Both the position numbers and the translations under genes were made by a program. The notes below the pieces were generated by a model. The model saw only the letters and a program-made list of their open reading frames with translations. It made no database searches and was not told the DNA's origin. Below are positions 8,556-17,824 of a stretch of 64,000 nucleotides of DNA, in pieces; position 1 is the first letter of the stretch, and each line of letters opens with the position of its first letter. Source of the DNA: Varibaculum cambriense (GTDB lineage: Bacteria; Actinomycetota; Actinomycetes; Actinomycetales; Actinomycetaceae); assembly GCF_002848005.1 (NCBI RefSeq), contig NZ_PKHX01000005.1, positions 132,711-196,710 on the forward strand, read 5' to 3'.

Positions 8556-10253
8556 ATGAGCGCCCCGATTGACCCCAGCACCACCCAGGCCTGGCAAGAG
8601 CTAACTAATCTTGCCGAATCGTTCCAGGCGGATCTCGCCGGTTGGTTTGAACAACAACCCGAGCGCGCCGAACAGCTCAGTTTTACTGCCGCTGGGTTGC
8701 GGGTTGATCTGTCAAAGAACTTGGTAACCGCCCCCGTATTGGAGGCACTGGCTCGCTTGGCCGCGCAAACCAAAGTCGAAGCTCACCGCGATGCTATGTT
8801 CGCGGGGGAACATATTAATACCACCGAGGATCGCGCGGTACTCCATACCGCGCTGCGGCGTCCGCGGGAAGATAAACTCGAAGTTGATGGGCAGGATGTT
8901 TCTGCCGATGTAGCTGGCGTTTTAGAGCAAGTTTACGATTTTGCTGAAAGAATACGGGCAGGCAAATGGCTCGGGGTTACCGGAAAACCGATTAGCACGG
9001 TAGTAAATATCGGGATCGGAGGCTCAGATTTGGGTCCCGCCATGGCCTACGAAGCGCTACTTCCCTATGTGAAACCGGGACTGCAGTGCCGTTTCGTATC
9101 GAATATTGATCCCACGGATCTTTGCGAAAAAGTGAAGGATCTAGATCCGGAAACCACCTTGTTTATCGTGGCTTCCAAAACTTTCACTACCCTGGAAACT
9201 CTCACCAATGCCCGGGCGGCTCGCACCTGGCTGCTAGACCAGCTGGCTGCTCGCGGAATCTGGGAAGGCAAAGATAGCGCTGCGCAGCTGAGTGAACCGG
9301 ACTCCCGCCAGGCAGTGTCTAAGCATTTCGTGGCAGTGTCTACCAATCTTAAGGCAGTAGCCGAATTCGGTATTGATCCGGATAATGCCTTTGGTTTTTG
9401 GAATTGGGTAGGAGGACGCTACTCGGTAGATTCCGCAGTCGGCACTGCGCTGGCCGTGGCCATTGGGAAAGAAGGATTCTCTGATTTCTTGGCCGGTATG
9501 CACGCTATGGATGAACATTTCCGGACGGCTCCACTCAGTGAGAACGTTCCCCTGCTGATGGGGCTAATCAACGTGTGGTACCGCAACTTCTTGCAGGCGC
9601 CCACCCACGCGGTCTTACCCTACTCCCAGTACCTGCATCGTTTCCCCGCCTACCTTCAGCAATTAACCATGGAATCCAATGGTAAAGCCGTGCGCTGGGA
9701 CGGGGCAGCAGTAACCTACGATACCGGCGAAATTTTCTGGGGAGAGCCCGGCACTAACGGTCAGCATGCCTTCTATCAGCTGATTCACCAAGGCACCCAA
9801 ATGATTCCTGCCGACTTTATTGCCTTCGCTAATCCTACTTGGCCGCTTAAAGATGGTGACAGCGATCAGCACGAGCTGTTCTTGGGTAATTTCTTTGCTC
9901 AAACTCAGGCGCTTGCCTTTGGGAAGACCGCTGATCAGGTACGTGCCGAGGGTACCCCGGAACCCATCGTACCGGCTCGGGTTTTCCCCGGAAATAAGCC
10001 ATCGACCTCAATCATGGCGTCGCGGCTAACCCCCTCGGTATTGGGACAGTTGATCGCCCTCTATGAACACATCACTTTCGTGCAAGGGGTCGTGTGGGGG
10101 ATTAACAGCTTCGACCAATGGGGCGTGGAACTGGGCAAACAGCTCGCCAAAGCCCTAACGCCGGCAATCGCCGGTGACAAAGAGGTCTTGGAGCAGCAAG
10201 ATCCTTCCACCAAAGCATTGATCAACTACTACCACGCCCATCGCGAAAACTAG
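8556..10253 (+). CDS. pgi: Glucose-6-phosphate isomerase
   Basis: This enzyme interconverts glucose 6-phosphate and fructose 6-phosphate in the cytoplasm. The 565-residue length is typical of the large bacterial/eukaryotic form. Visible signatures are [31 protein letters not shown] (the phosphate-binding serine loop), [11 protein letters not shown] and [18 protein letters not shown], the classical second signature with the catalytic region. An AACAGGAG ribosome binding site precedes ATG 8556. It is the last gene of the unit 5396-10253, and a large palindrome follows. Confidence 0.97.
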   Translation: MSAPIDPSTTQAWQELTNLAESFQADLAGWFEQQPERAEQLSFTAAGLRVDLSKNLVTAPVLEALARLAAQTKVEAHRDAMFAGEHINTTEDRAVLHTALRRPREDKLEVDGQDVSADVAGVLEQVYDFAERIRAGKWLGVTGKPISTVVNIGIGGSDLGPAMAYEALLPYVKPGLQCRFVSNIDPTDLCEKVKDLDPETTLFIVASKTFTTLETLTNARAARTWLLDQLAARGIWEGKDSAAQLSEPDSRQAVSKHFVAVSTNLKAVAEFGIDPDNAFGFWNWVGGRYSVDSAVGTALAVAIGKEGFSDFLAGMHAMDEHFRTAPLSENVPLLMGLINVWYRNFLQAPTHAVLPYSQYLHRFPAYLQQLTMESNGKAVRWDGAAVTYDTGEIFWGEPGTNGQHAFYQLIHQGTQMIPADFIAFANPTWPLKDGDSDQHELFLGNFFAQTQALAFGKTADQVRAEGTPEPIVPARVFPGNKPSTSIMASRLTPSVLGQLIALYEHITFVQGVVWGINSFDQWGVELGKQLAKALTPAIAGDKEVLEQQDPSTKALINYYHAHREN

Positions 10254-10264
10254 CCTGTATTAAC

Positions 10265-10367
10265 GCGGGGGCTAGATTTTGTCCGAGTCGGCTAGGCGGG
10301 CGCAAAATTTGGAAAACGTCGCTACGTTTTCCAAATTTTTGGGCAGGAGGAAAAATCTAGCCCCCGC
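10265..10367. repeat. Nested perfect palindrome downstream of pgi
   Basis: The outer 16-bp arms are 10265-10280 (GCGGGGGCTAGATTTT) and 10352-10367, its exact reverse complement. An inner 16-bp perfect hairpin has arms 10304-10319 (AAAATTTGGAAAACGT) and 10324-10339 with loop CGCT. The inner hairpin ends in a T run, so it could stop transcription from pgi. The outer pair gives a MITE-like shape. No open frame lies inside. Confidence 0.85.
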
Positions 10368-10488
10368 ATTTACCGCCGCACCAACCTATTCCTGGGAACG
10401 GCGATATATGTTTTCAAGCGGGAGGAAAAAACTAGCCCTTGCGCCAACCGTGAAGATCAGCCCCCGAGCGCTTTTACCGCACCAACTC
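10341..10488. repeat. Imperfect direct repeats related to the palindrome's right arm
   Basis: AGGAAAAATCTAGCCC (10347) recurs as AGGAAAAAACTAGCCC (10422), and TTTACCGCCGCACCAAC (10369) recurs as TTTTACCGCACCAAC (10471). The segment fills the gap between pgi and the convergent deacetylase gene. Confidence 0.6.
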
Positions 10489-10492
10489 TTGT

Positions 10493-11620
10493 TTAGAGGC
10501 TGGCGATGTAGCTTTGTAGGCTCTGCTCGCCGCTGACTCGTACCCGGGGATATTGGCGGAAATCGGCGCCGGGCTTTACTTTTCCGTATTTGGTGGTGAA
10601 GGCGGCTTTGATGTCTAGCTCTTTAACTGCTGCCAAGCCTTCCTCGGTAACATCTCCGAAAGGATAGGCGAAGGCATCTCGGCTTTTTACCAGATCAATG
10701 GCTTTTGTGAGATCCGCCTTGATCTGATCCTTATTCAGCGCACTAATCAGTCCGCCGTGCCCAATATGTCCTCCCGGTTTATGCATATCCCAAGAGTGGG
10801 ACTGGTAGTCAACATAGCGGCTGGGATTATTGCGGATCGTCTGCTGGCTGGCAGCAAGAGTTCCAATCAAAAAGGAAGTAGCCGGGATCTGATACTTGTC
10901 TAATAGCGCTCGCCCATGTTGCAAGAACCCGGGATCTCCATCATCAAAGGTGAGGATCACGCTTTTTGCTGGGAGGGCAATCTGGTTATCAGCCCAGGCC
11001 CTTAACTCAGAAAAGCTGGGGTGGTAAAAGTTATTAGTTTTTAGCCAGTTAAGTTGTTCTTCGAGTTTCGGGATCGAAATAAAATTATTATTCAGCTGGT
11101 TGGGCGGATTTTGGGGGTCATAGACGTTGTGATACATCATCACCGGAACGCCGGTTTTAGCCCAGTCTCGGGAGTCGGGGTTAACTACTGCGATCTTCCG
11201 TTTCGTAGTTGCCTGAGCATTATTACTGGTACAGAGATACTCGATGGTGTATTCCCCAATTTTTTGGGTATCTACTTTGCCCGTTGCCTCCACTTTGTCT
11301 ACCATCCCGGAACGGTCATCAATACAGTAGGCTCCGGATTCAATATAGGGATCGCCGCGCCGGACAATGGTATTCGCGTCCCCATGTAATCCCACCGTCA
11401 GATGCGGGGAATCTACCGGTGACGAAGTAGGCGACTTGAAGCGTGGGAGTTCCTTTGTCGCGGTACTTTTTGCGGGTGCCCCCGCTTTCGGGGTACCCGA
11501 AAAGAAGGTAAACGCTAAAGCAGAAACGATGGCTACCGCCAGGAGTGATAGCAGAAATATTCCCACTCGTGTCCCCAGAGATCGTCGGGGACGGGTGGTC
11601 GCGTGGCGAGGGCGAGGCAT
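10493..11620 (-). CDS. Membrane-anchored polysaccharide deacetylase (NodB/CE4)
   Basis: This 375-residue protein has a basic N-terminus, a membrane anchor at about 19-41 (VGIFLLSLLAVAIVSALAF), a Pro/Ser linker and an Ig-like DUF5011-type domain at about 75-145 (IVRRGDPYIESGAYCIDD). A NodB deacetylase domain follows from about 155. The metal/base motif is ILTFDDGDPGF, the second motif SHSWDMH supplies the metal histidines, and AFAYPFGD is the usual third motif. It should remove N- or O-acetyl groups from wall glycan outside the cell. The stop lies 11 nt from the aldo/keto reductase start, which is upstream on the same strand, so the two may be co-transcribed. Confidence 0.88.
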   Translation of the reverse strand: MPRPRHATTRPRRSLGTRVGIFLLSLLAVAIVSALAFTFFSGTPKAGAPAKSTATKELPRFKSPTSSPVDSPHLTVGLHGDANTIVRRGDPYIESGAYCIDDRSGMVDKVEATGKVDTQKIGEYTIEYLCTSNNAQATTKRKIAVVNPDSRDWAKTGVPVMMYHNVYDPQNPPNQLNNNFISIPKLEEQLNWLKTNNFYHPSFSELRAWADNQIALPAKSVILTFDDGDPGFLQHGRALLDKYQIPATSFLIGTLAASQQTIRNNPSRYVDYQSHSWDMHKPGGHIGHGGLISALNKDQIKADLTKAIDLVKSRDAFAYPFGDVTEEGLAAVKELDIKAAFTTKYGKVKPGADFRQYPRVRVSGEQSLQSYIASL

Positions 11621-11631
11621 GGCCGGGGTGC

Positions 11632-12480
11632 TTAGAGGCGATCCATGGTGTCGGGGTGAGAACCGGAGCGCCCGGCCTCGCCCATATCCAGGGAATCTAA
11701 ATCCGCTTTAGCCTGTGCATCTAGCTGGAAATCAAAAATATCCAGGTTTTCTTTAATGCGTTCTGGGTGAACCGACTTGGGGAAGAGGACGTCTCCGCGC
11801 TCAATACCCCAACGCAGTACTACCTGGGCAGGAGTTTTCCCTAGGCGCTTGGCCGCCGCCACTACTTTTTCTTCCCCTAAAACATTTCCACGTGCCAGGG
11901 GCGACCAAGCTTCGGTCACAATGTGGTGGCGGTTATGGAATGCGCGCAGCTCATTATTGGAGAATTGGGGATGAATCTCTACCTGGTTGACTGCCGGGGT
12001 GACCCCTGTCTCCGCAATTAATCGCTCCAGGTGATTGATCTGAAAGTTCGAGACCCCCACGGTACGTGCGGTTTTGTCATACTGGAACTCCAGGAGAGTG
12101 CGCCAGGTCTGCACGAAATCGCCACCGTAGAGAGTGGGAAGCGGCCAGTGAATCAAAAATAGATCCACATAGTCGGTGCGTAAATCTTCCAGGCTTTGCC
12201 GGAAAGATTTCCGGGCGTCCTCGGGGAGGTGCTTGTCGTTATTGAGTTTGGTGGTCAAGAAAATTTCGTCGCGGGGAATCCCGGACTCTTCAATGGCGCG
12301 TCCCACTTCCGCCTCGTTGTGGTACATTTGCGCGGTATCGATATGGCGAATCCCTAGATCCAGGGCATATTTCACCGCATCTACGCAATCTTCCGGGGCG
12401 ATTTTGTAGGTTCCAAAACCGAATTGCGGAATCTGGTAACCGGTGGAAAGTCCCACACTGGGAATGGACAGGGCGCTCAT
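11632..12480 (-). CDS. Aldo/keto reductase
   Basis: This 282-residue NADPH-dependent reductase of the AKR superfamily is probably of the 2,5-diketo-D-gluconate reductase-like AKR5 group. The catalytic tetrad is visible: Asp in RHIDTAQMYHNE with its Tyr 5 residues on, Lys in FLTTKLNND and His in LFLIHWPLP. The cofactor loop LFPKSVHPERIKEN is near the C-terminus. GYQIPQFGFGTYKI is the usual first strand. It is cytoplasmic, and the physiological carbonyl substrate cannot be assigned. The preferred ATG at 12480 follows AGGAATGATTAC. It precedes the deacetylase gene by 11 nt. Confidence 0.92.
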   Translation of the reverse strand: MSALSIPSVGLSTGYQIPQFGFGTYKIAPEDCVDAVKYALDLGIRHIDTAQMYHNEAEVGRAIEESGIPRDEIFLTTKLNNDKHLPEDARKSFRQSLEDLRTDYVDLFLIHWPLPTLYGGDFVQTWRTLLEFQYDKTARTVGVSNFQINHLERLIAETGVTPAVNQVEIHPQFSNNELRAFHNRHHIVTEAWSPLARGNVLGEEKVVAAAKRLGKTPAQVVLRWGIERGDVLFPKSVHPERIKENLDIFDFQLDAQAKADLDSLDMGEAGRSGSHPDTMDRL

Positions 12481-12723
12481 GTAATCATTCCTTAATTCTC
12501 GACTGCATTTGCCCCTATTGTTACCTGAGCGCCGCCCTCTTTGGGTAACATTGCTAGCTAACTCACGCTTTTGCCCGCACAGCTCCCCGGGGAAACCGAA
12601 AATAAAATGGTTCTACCAGCTGATATACGCTTTTATTGCGATAGTGTGTTTTATATTGCACCAGGATGAAAACCGGCTGGCGTCCTCGCGCCTGCGCGTG
12701 GGGTAGCTATCAGCGGGGGCTGA

Positions 12724-13152
12724 TTAGTCGGCGTAGCGGTAAACGTTAGTTTCGCGCTGTTTAAATCCGCAACGTCGATATAGGCGGTTGGCGGCTTCGC
12801 GCGAGGGGCGGGACGTGAGATCCACGGTTTTAGCCCCGACCTTTTTGGCGTGGCGTACTGCCGCCTCAACTAGTTTTTGTCCTGCTCCGTGTCCGCGGGC
12901 AGCTGAATCCACCACTACATCTTCGATCCAAGCCCGCTTTCCGGTGGGGATTTTGAAGGTTGCTAGAGAGAGCATCCCTAAAATTTTTCCCTCTTCGGAG
13001 CGGAAAACTAGCAGGTAAACTCCGTCTTGTTCGCAGAAGTCTTTGATCTGCTGGGGGGTTAGCTGCTTAGCGGACTGCGAAAGCTGGGGGATGAGGCGAG
13101 AAAATGCCTCTACAAGTTCCTCGCTGAACTCTTCAACCAGTTCGACTGCCAT
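12724..13152 (-). CDS. GNAT family N-acetyltransferase
   Basis: This 142-residue protein has the GCN5-related fold. YLLVFRSEEGKILGMLSLAT is the central beta pair, WIEDVVVDSAARGHGAGQKL carries the acetyl-CoA pyrophosphate loop (R-G-H-G-A-G), and AANRLYRRCGFKQRETNVYR is the usual C-terminal motif. It transfers an acetyl group from acetyl-CoA to an unknown amine. The ATG at 13152 is chosen because AAAGGAG lies 7 nt upstream; a longer frame from 13212 lacks such a site. It is monocistronic and divergent from dnaK. Confidence 0.88.
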   Translation of the reverse strand: MAVELVEEFSEELVEAFSRLIPQLSQSAKQLTPQQIKDFCEQDGVYLLVFRSEEGKILGMLSLATFKIPTGKRAWIEDVVVDSAARGHGAGQKLVEAAVRHAKKVGAKTVDLTSRPSREAANRLYRRCGFKQRETNVYRYAD

Positions 13153-13363
13153 GATTTCTCCTTTATCTTTGGGAAGGATCCTACCTAGAAAAGATATACG
13201 CTGAAAGCGCAATTTGGGAAGTAGCTTAACCCTAGCAGGCTTAATCCCGAGGATGGTTTAGTTCTAAGGGCGTTTTCTCAAGATAAAAGCCCAGTTTGGT
13301 GCCATTTTTTGGTTTTTTTGAAATTTTTTTTGGGAATGAGGGAATAAAAGCCAATCATTAAGA

Positions 13364-13384
13364 GTTGAGTTAAGTAGACTCAGG
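13364..13384. promoter_or_regulatory. HAIR operator 1 (HspR site) upstream of dnaK
   Basis: GTTGAGT-N7-ACTCAGG matches the HspR-associated inverted repeat CTTGAGT-N7-ACTCAAG in arm sequence and 7-nt spacing. hspR itself is in the downstream operon, so autoregulation is expected. Confidence 0.75.
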
Positions 13385-13425
13385 TTTTCAGGTTACGGCT
13401 TGATAGTCCTTCAGGATTTGATAAT

Positions 13426-13446
13426 CTTGAGTGTGTGAGGCTCAAG
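13426..13446. promoter_or_regulatory. HAIR operator 2 (HspR site) upstream of dnaK
   Basis: CTTGAGT-N7-GCTCAAG differs from the consensus at one base. It starts directly after GATAAT, so bound HspR would cover the promoter start region. Confidence 0.82.
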
Positions 13447-13553
13447 GCTGATTGAATCTTAGCGGACATCGTCAAGATTGAAGTATCGGGCGTCAGCCGG
13501 CAGAGCCGAGAGCTAAAAAGACTAACTAAATACATTCTTAGGAAGGAAAGATT

Positions 13554-15428
13554 ATGGCACGTGCAGTAGGTATTGACTTGGGCACCACCAACTCCGCGAT
13601 TGCGGTTCTAGAAGGCGGGCAGCCCACTATTATCGCCAATGCGGAAGGCCAGCGCACCACCCCCTCGGTAGTGGCGTTCTCCAAGGCCGGGGAAGTTCTG
13701 GTGGGCGAAGTTGCCAAGCGGCAGGCGGTGACCAATGTGGATCGCACCATCGCCTCGGTGAAGCGCCACATGGGAGATAGCTCCTGGAAAGTAAAAATCG
13801 ACGATAAAGAATACAATCCCCAGCAGATCAGCGCCTTTATTTTGGGCAAACTTAAGAAAGACGCCGAAGAATACTTGGGGGATTCGGTACAGGACGCGGT
13901 AATCACCGTGCCGGCCTACTTTAACGATGCGCAGCGTCAGGCCACTAAAGATGCCGGTAAAATTGCGGGACTTAACGTGCTGCGCCTGGTAAACGAGCCG
14001 ACTGCGGCCGCCCTGGCCTACGGCTTGGAAAAGAGTGAAAAGGACGAATCCATTCTGGTCTTCGACCTCGGCGGAGGTACTTTCGATGTTTCCTTGTTGG
14101 AGGTAATGAAGGATGAGGACGGCTTTTCTACTATCGAGGTGCGTGCCACTAACGGGGATAACCGCCTGGGTGGTGACGACTGGGATCAGCGGATTGTGGA
14201 TTGGCTGATCGGTACGGTGAAAACTAATACCGGGGTGGATTTGTCGAACGACAAGATTGCGATCCAGCGTTTGCGTGATGCTGCGGAGCAGGCCAAGAAA
14301 GAACTGTCCTCGGCCACCTCCACTCAGATTTCCCTGCAGTACCTGTCAATGGCCGAGTCCGGTCCGGTCCACCTCGATGAGCGCCTCACTCGCGCCCACT
14401 TCGAAGAAATGACCCAGGATCTGCTAGAGCGCACCCGCAAGCCCTTCGAACAGGTAATCGCGGATGCCAAGATTCACGTATCCGATATTGATCACGTGGT
14501 ACTGGTGGGTGGCTCTACCCGGATGCCGGCAGTAGCCGATATGGTAAAGACCCTGACCGGTGGAAAAGAAGCCAATAAGTCGGTTAACCCCGATGAAGTG
14601 GTGGCTACCGGCGCCGCGCTGCAAACCGGAATTATCCAGGGAGACCGCAGTGACGTCCTCCTGATTGACGTGACTCCTTTGTCGCTAGGAATTGAAACCA
14701 AGGGCGGAGTAATGACCACCCTGATCAAGCGCAATAGCGCGATTCCTACTAAGCATTCGGAGATCTTCTCCACTGCCGAAGATAACCAGGATTCGGTGCT
14801 AATCCAGGTGTTCCAAGGCGAACGTACCTTTACCCGCGATAACAAGTCGCTAGGTACCTTCCAACTAACCGGGATTTTGCCGGCGCCGATGGGGGTTCCC
14901 CGGATCGAGGTCACTTTCGATATCGACACCAACGGGATCGTGCACGTCTCGGCGAAGGATCAGAACACCAATAAGGAACAGTCAATGACTATTTCTGGGG
15001 GTTCGGCGCTTTCCAAGGAAGAGATCGACCGCATGGTTAAAGAGGCGGAAGCCCACGCCGAAGAGGACGAGAAGCGGCGCGAAGAAGCCGATTTGCGTAA
15101 CGCGGCAGAACAGACGGTTTACTCGATCGAGAAACTGCTAAAAGATAACGCGGAGAAACTCCCTGAGGAGATCGCCAAAGAGGTACGCGAAGCCTCCGAC
15201 AAGGTCAAGAAGGCTTTGGAGGGCGAGGATATCGAGGCCGTGAAGACTGCGATGGAAGAACTGAATACCAAGTCGCAGAAGATCGGGGAAACCCTCTATG
15301 CGCAAACCCAGGCCGAAGCGGCGCAAAGTGAGGCAGCCTCGGGTGCCTCCGCTGAGGATGCCGGTGCCGGGGCAGAAGACGACGTAATCGATGCGGAAGT
15401 TGTCGACGAAGAGGACGAAAAGAACTAG
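13554..15428 (+). CDS. dnaK: Chaperone DnaK (Hsp70)
   Basis: This is the ATP-driven Hsp70 chaperone of the cytoplasm, 624 residues. The start [20 protein letters not shown] is the actin-like phosphate-1 loop, [16 protein letters not shown] is phosphate-2 and [18 protein letters not shown] is the third signature. The substrate-binding domain begins near [17 protein letters not shown], and the acidic tail ends [12 protein letters not shown]. It works with GrpE and the J-protein encoded just downstream. It is the first gene of dnaK-grpE-dnaJ-hspR, controlled by the two HAIR sites upstream. Confidence 0.99.
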   Translation: MARAVGIDLGTTNSAIAVLEGGQPTIIANAEGQRTTPSVVAFSKAGEVLVGEVAKRQAVTNVDRTIASVKRHMGDSSWKVKIDDKEYNPQQISAFILGKLKKDAEEYLGDSVQDAVITVPAYFNDAQRQATKDAGKIAGLNVLRLVNEPTAAALAYGLEKSEKDESILVFDLGGGTFDVSLLEVMKDEDGFSTIEVRATNGDNRLGGDDWDQRIVDWLIGTVKTNTGVDLSNDKIAIQRLRDAAEQAKKELSSATSTQISLQYLSMAESGPVHLDERLTRAHFEEMTQDLLERTRKPFEQVIADAKIHVSDIDHVVLVGGSTRMPAVADMVKTLTGGKEANKSVNPDEVVATGAALQTGIIQGDRSDVLLIDVTPLSLGIETKGGVMTTLIKRNSAIPTKHSEIFSTAEDNQDSVLIQVFQGERTFTRDNKSLGTFQLTGILPAPMGVPRIEVTFDIDTNGIVHVSAKDQNTNKEQSMTISGGSALSKEEIDRMVKEAEAHAEEDEKRREEADLRNAAEQTVYSIEKLLKDNAEKLPEEIAKEVREASDKVKKALEGEDIEAVKTAMEELNTKSQKIGETLYAQTQAEAAQSEAASGASAEDAGAGAEDDVIDAEVVDEEDEKN

Positions 15429-15449
15429 CTTTTCAGTTCCCAGCTGTCT

Positions 15450-15475
15450 GGGGCGCTCGCGAAAGTGAGCGCCCC
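15450..15475 (+). promoter_or_regulatory. Intercistronic hairpin between dnaK and grpE
   Basis: A 9-bp perfect stem GGGGCGCTC/GAGCGCCCC with an 8-nt loop lies 22 nt after the dnaK stop. No U run follows, so it more likely protects the dnaK mRNA 3' end or marks a processing site than ends transcription. Confidence 0.65.
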
Positions 15476-15494
15476 ACCGACAGGAGGTAAGAAT

Positions 15495-16313
15495 TTGGAC
15501 GAGCACAATGGGAAACGGAGGATAAAGATCAAGGTGAAAGATCCATTGCATCCCACTTCGGAACCAGAGCCAGAAAAACAAGCGGACTCTTCCGCCTCAC
15601 CGGCAGACCAACCGCCCGCAACTGAGGCGTCGGAGGCCACCGCAGGTAGCCAAGAAAAAAAGGCGGAAGATTTCCCGGCGGATGCCACTGCGGATTCGGC
15701 TCTCGCGGACAGCGAGAAACCGGAGGAAGCTGCAAAGGATGAAAACGCTGCTTTCGCCGATCTCGCTGCACGCCTGGGGGAAGATATCGCTGACGCCTCC
15801 GCTCCTGCCGAAGAGGCGGATAGCATGGCGGAGGAAAAGAAACAGGATCCGGAATCGGCTGCGGAAATTGACCAGCTGAAGACCCAAGTAGCGGAGCTAA
15901 AAGACCAGTTAGCGCGGGCAAGGGCGGAAACCTATAACTTGCAGCAGGAATACTCCGCATATGTTAAGCGCAGTAAGAACGATATGTCTGCCCACCATAG
16001 TGAGGGGCAGAAAGCGGTATTGCAGGTACTGCTAGGTGTCCTCGATGATGTGCAAGCAGCTCGCGATGCCGGGGATCTGAAAGGTCCCTTCGAAGCTATC
16101 GCTAAGAAACTGGAAAATACCCTGGAAACCAACTTTGGGTTGACGCGCTATGGCAGTGCTGGGGAAGAATTCGACCCCAACGTGCATGAAGCGCTGATGG
16201 CGCAAAGTGGTGGGGAGGGTGACCCCAGTATTGCCCAGGTGCTGCAGCCCGGATACAAAGTGGGCGAAAACGTGTTACGGGCAACGAAAGTAATAGTAAA
16301 TAACCCAGATTAG
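15495..16313 (+). CDS. grpE: Nucleotide exchange factor GrpE
   Basis: This protein releases ADP from DnaK as a homodimer. It has 272 residues, long for GrpE because of an acidic, Ala/Glu/Pro-rich disordered N-terminus of about 130 residues. The long helix follows (DQLKTQVAELKDQLARARAE), then the conserved four-helix and beta-wing part with LLGVLDDVQAARDAGD and FDPNVHEALMAQSGGEGD. The TTG start at 15495 has AGGAGG 7 nt upstream. A GTG at 15465 would lie inside the preceding hairpin and is rejected. It is followed after 21 nt by dnaJ. Confidence 0.95.
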   Translation: MDEHNGKRRIKIKVKDPLHPTSEPEPEKQADSSASPADQPPATEASEATAGSQEKKAEDFPADATADSALADSEKPEEAAKDENAAFADLAARLGEDIADASAPAEEADSMAEEKKQDPESAAEIDQLKTQVAELKDQLARARAETYNLQQEYSAYVKRSKNDMSAHHSEGQKAVLQVLLGVLDDVQAARDAGDLKGPFEAIAKKLENTLETNFGLTRYGSAGEEFDPNVHEALMAQSGGEGDPSIAQVLQPGYKVGENVLRATKVIVNNPD

Positions 16314-16334
16314 GGATTAAGGAGGTGAGCATTC

Positions 16335-17342
16335 ATGGCCGGACAAGATTGGATAGGCAAAGATTTTTACGGCACTCTCGGGGTGTCCAAAAAAGCGGAT
16401 CAGTCTGCCATTAAGAAGGCTTACCGGAAGCTGGCACGTAAATATCATCCCGATCAAAACCCGGGTGATAAAGCTGCCGAGGAAAAGTTTAAGGCGATCG
16501 GAGAGGCATACCAGGTACTGTCTGACCCGGAGCAAAAGCGACAATATGATGCTATTCGCGCGATGGCGGGCGGTGGTGCCCGTTTCAGCGCCGGCCCCGC
16601 TTCAGGTCGTGGTGGGGCCGGAGGCTTCGAAGACGTATTAGGCGCTATGTTTGGGGGCGGAACCGCTCCCGGGGCCGGCTCCGCTAGGATCAACCTGGGA
16701 GAAGGCGACCTCGGCTCCATGTTTGGATCTCTGTTTTCGTCAGGAGGGCGAGCCAGTTATGGGGCGCCCGGTTCCTTTGGAGCGGGGTCAGGCGGTTTCC
16801 CCGGTGGCGGGAAAGGTCAAGATTTGGCCGCGGAAGTCACCCTAGATTTTCCCACCGCTATTGCCGGCAGCACCATGAAGCTGACGGTGGATGGCAAGAG
16901 TATGACCGTGCGGATTCCCGGCAAGATCCGAGACGGTAAGAAACTGCGTCTGCGTGGTAAAGGACGCCCCGGACCAGCTGGAAATGGCGACCTGGTAGTG
17001 ACGGTGCACGTTACCCCCGATCCGGTGTATTCCTTCGATGGTAAGGCTCTGCAAATGCAGCTGCCGGTGACTGCGGCGGAGGCGCTGGCAGGTGCCACGG
17101 TGAAAGTGCCATTGCTGGGAGGGAAAACTGCAACTATTAAGATTCCTGCCGGGGCTGATTCTGGTACTAAACTGCGCCTGCGTGGGAAAGGACTAAATGG
17201 CTTGGACGTGGTGGCTACAGTACGGATAGTCAACCCGCGCAAGCCTTCTAGTCGGGTAGTTGATATTGCCCACCAGTTAGGGGAAGCGATTCGGGCAGAT
17301 CATCCCGGTTTCGATCCTCGTGCTGAGCTCGAGAGAAGCTAG
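16335..17342 (+). CDS. dnaJ: J-domain co-chaperone without zinc finger (CbpA/DnaJ type II)
   Basis: This J-protein stimulates DnaK ATPase. It has 335 residues. The J-domain at 9-75 has [20 protein letters not shown] with the HPD tripeptide and [11 protein letters not shown] Gly/Phe-rich linker runs from about 78 to 160, and two C-terminal beta domains contain [30 protein letters not shown] and [10 protein letters not shown]. The four CxxCxGxG zinc motifs of classical DnaJ are absent, so it is a type II protein. ATG 16335 follows AAGGAGGTGAG. The stop overlaps the hspR GTG by one base, implying translational coupling. Confidence 0.93.
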   Translation: MAGQDWIGKDFYGTLGVSKKADQSAIKKAYRKLARKYHPDQNPGDKAAEEKFKAIGEAYQVLSDPEQKRQYDAIRAMAGGGARFSAGPASGRGGAGGFEDVLGAMFGGGTAPGAGSARINLGEGDLGSMFGSLFSSGGRASYGAPGSFGAGSGGFPGGGKGQDLAAEVTLDFPTAIAGSTMKLTVDGKSMTVRIPGKIRDGKKLRLRGKGRPGPAGNGDLVVTVHVTPDPVYSFDGKALQMQLPVTAAEALAGATVKVPLLGGKTATIKIPAGADSGTKLRLRGKGLNGLDVVATVRIVNPRKPSSRVVDIAHQLGEAIRADHPGFDPRAELERS

Positions 17343-17785
17343 TGGCGGGATCAATGGAAACGCTCTATGTGATCTCGGTGGCCGCAGAATTGGCGGGGAT
17401 GCATCCGCAAACTCTGCGGCAATATGACCGCATCGGCCTGGTGATTCCGCAGCGCACCAAGGGGCGGGGGCGGCGTTATAGCACTGAAGATATCGCTGAA
17501 CTGCGAGAAATCCAGCGTCTTTCTCAAGAAGAAGGAATCAATCTAGCGGGAATTAAACGGGTGCTGGAGTTGCGGCGCGAGGCCGCTCGCTTAACTGCAG
17601 AAAATCAGCGTCTACGGCAGCGATTAGCTGTTTATGAACGCGGGCGTGGACGGGTGTTTTCAGCCGCGCCCACCGGTGAGGTATCTCCGCTTACTAAGTT
17701 TCCAGGCTCGCGCGTGGTGCGGGGGCAGGAACTCGTTCCCTACTTACCCGGGCAAATGATTATTTGGGGCGAAAATCGGGGCTAA
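17342..17785 (+). CDS. hspR: Heat-shock repressor HspR (MerR family)
   Basis: This 147-residue autorepressor of the dnaK operon has a MerR-type winged helix: VISVAAELAGMHPQTLRQYD, RIGLVIPQRTKGRGRRYSTE and IAELREIQRLSQEEGINLAG. A dimerising coiled coil follows (RREAARLTAENQRLRQRLAV). In this family it binds HAIR sites with DnaK as co-repressor; three such sites are visible here, before dnaK and clpB. The GTG at 17342 overlaps the dnaJ stop. An in-frame ATG at 17354 is a possible alternative. Confidence 0.95.
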   Translation: MAGSMETLYVISVAAELAGMHPQTLRQYDRIGLVIPQRTKGRGRRYSTEDIAELREIQRLSQEEGINLAGIKRVLELRREAARLTAENQRLRQRLAVYERGRGRVFSAAPTGEVSPLTKFPGSRVVRGQELVPYLPGQMIIWGENRG

Positions 17786-17824
17786 CGCTTACAATGGGGC
17801 TCAGGTTAATCAACGGGAGGAACT

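Larger units (their letters stand above)
13153..13553 (+). promoter_or_regulatory. dnaK control region
   Basis: This 400-nt gap between the divergent GNAT and dnaK genes holds two HAIR-type operators (listed separately) and a GATAAT at 13420-13425 just before the second one, a candidate -10 box. A T-rich stretch at 13305-13330 lies further upstream. AGGAAGG precedes the dnaK ATG. No coding frame is seen. Confidence 0.6.

Noticed and set aside
12519..12550. TGTTACC/GGTAACA inverted repeat
   Set aside because: Arms are 7 bp with an 18-nt spacer, in the upstream region of the aldo/keto reductase gene. Too weak to call an operator.
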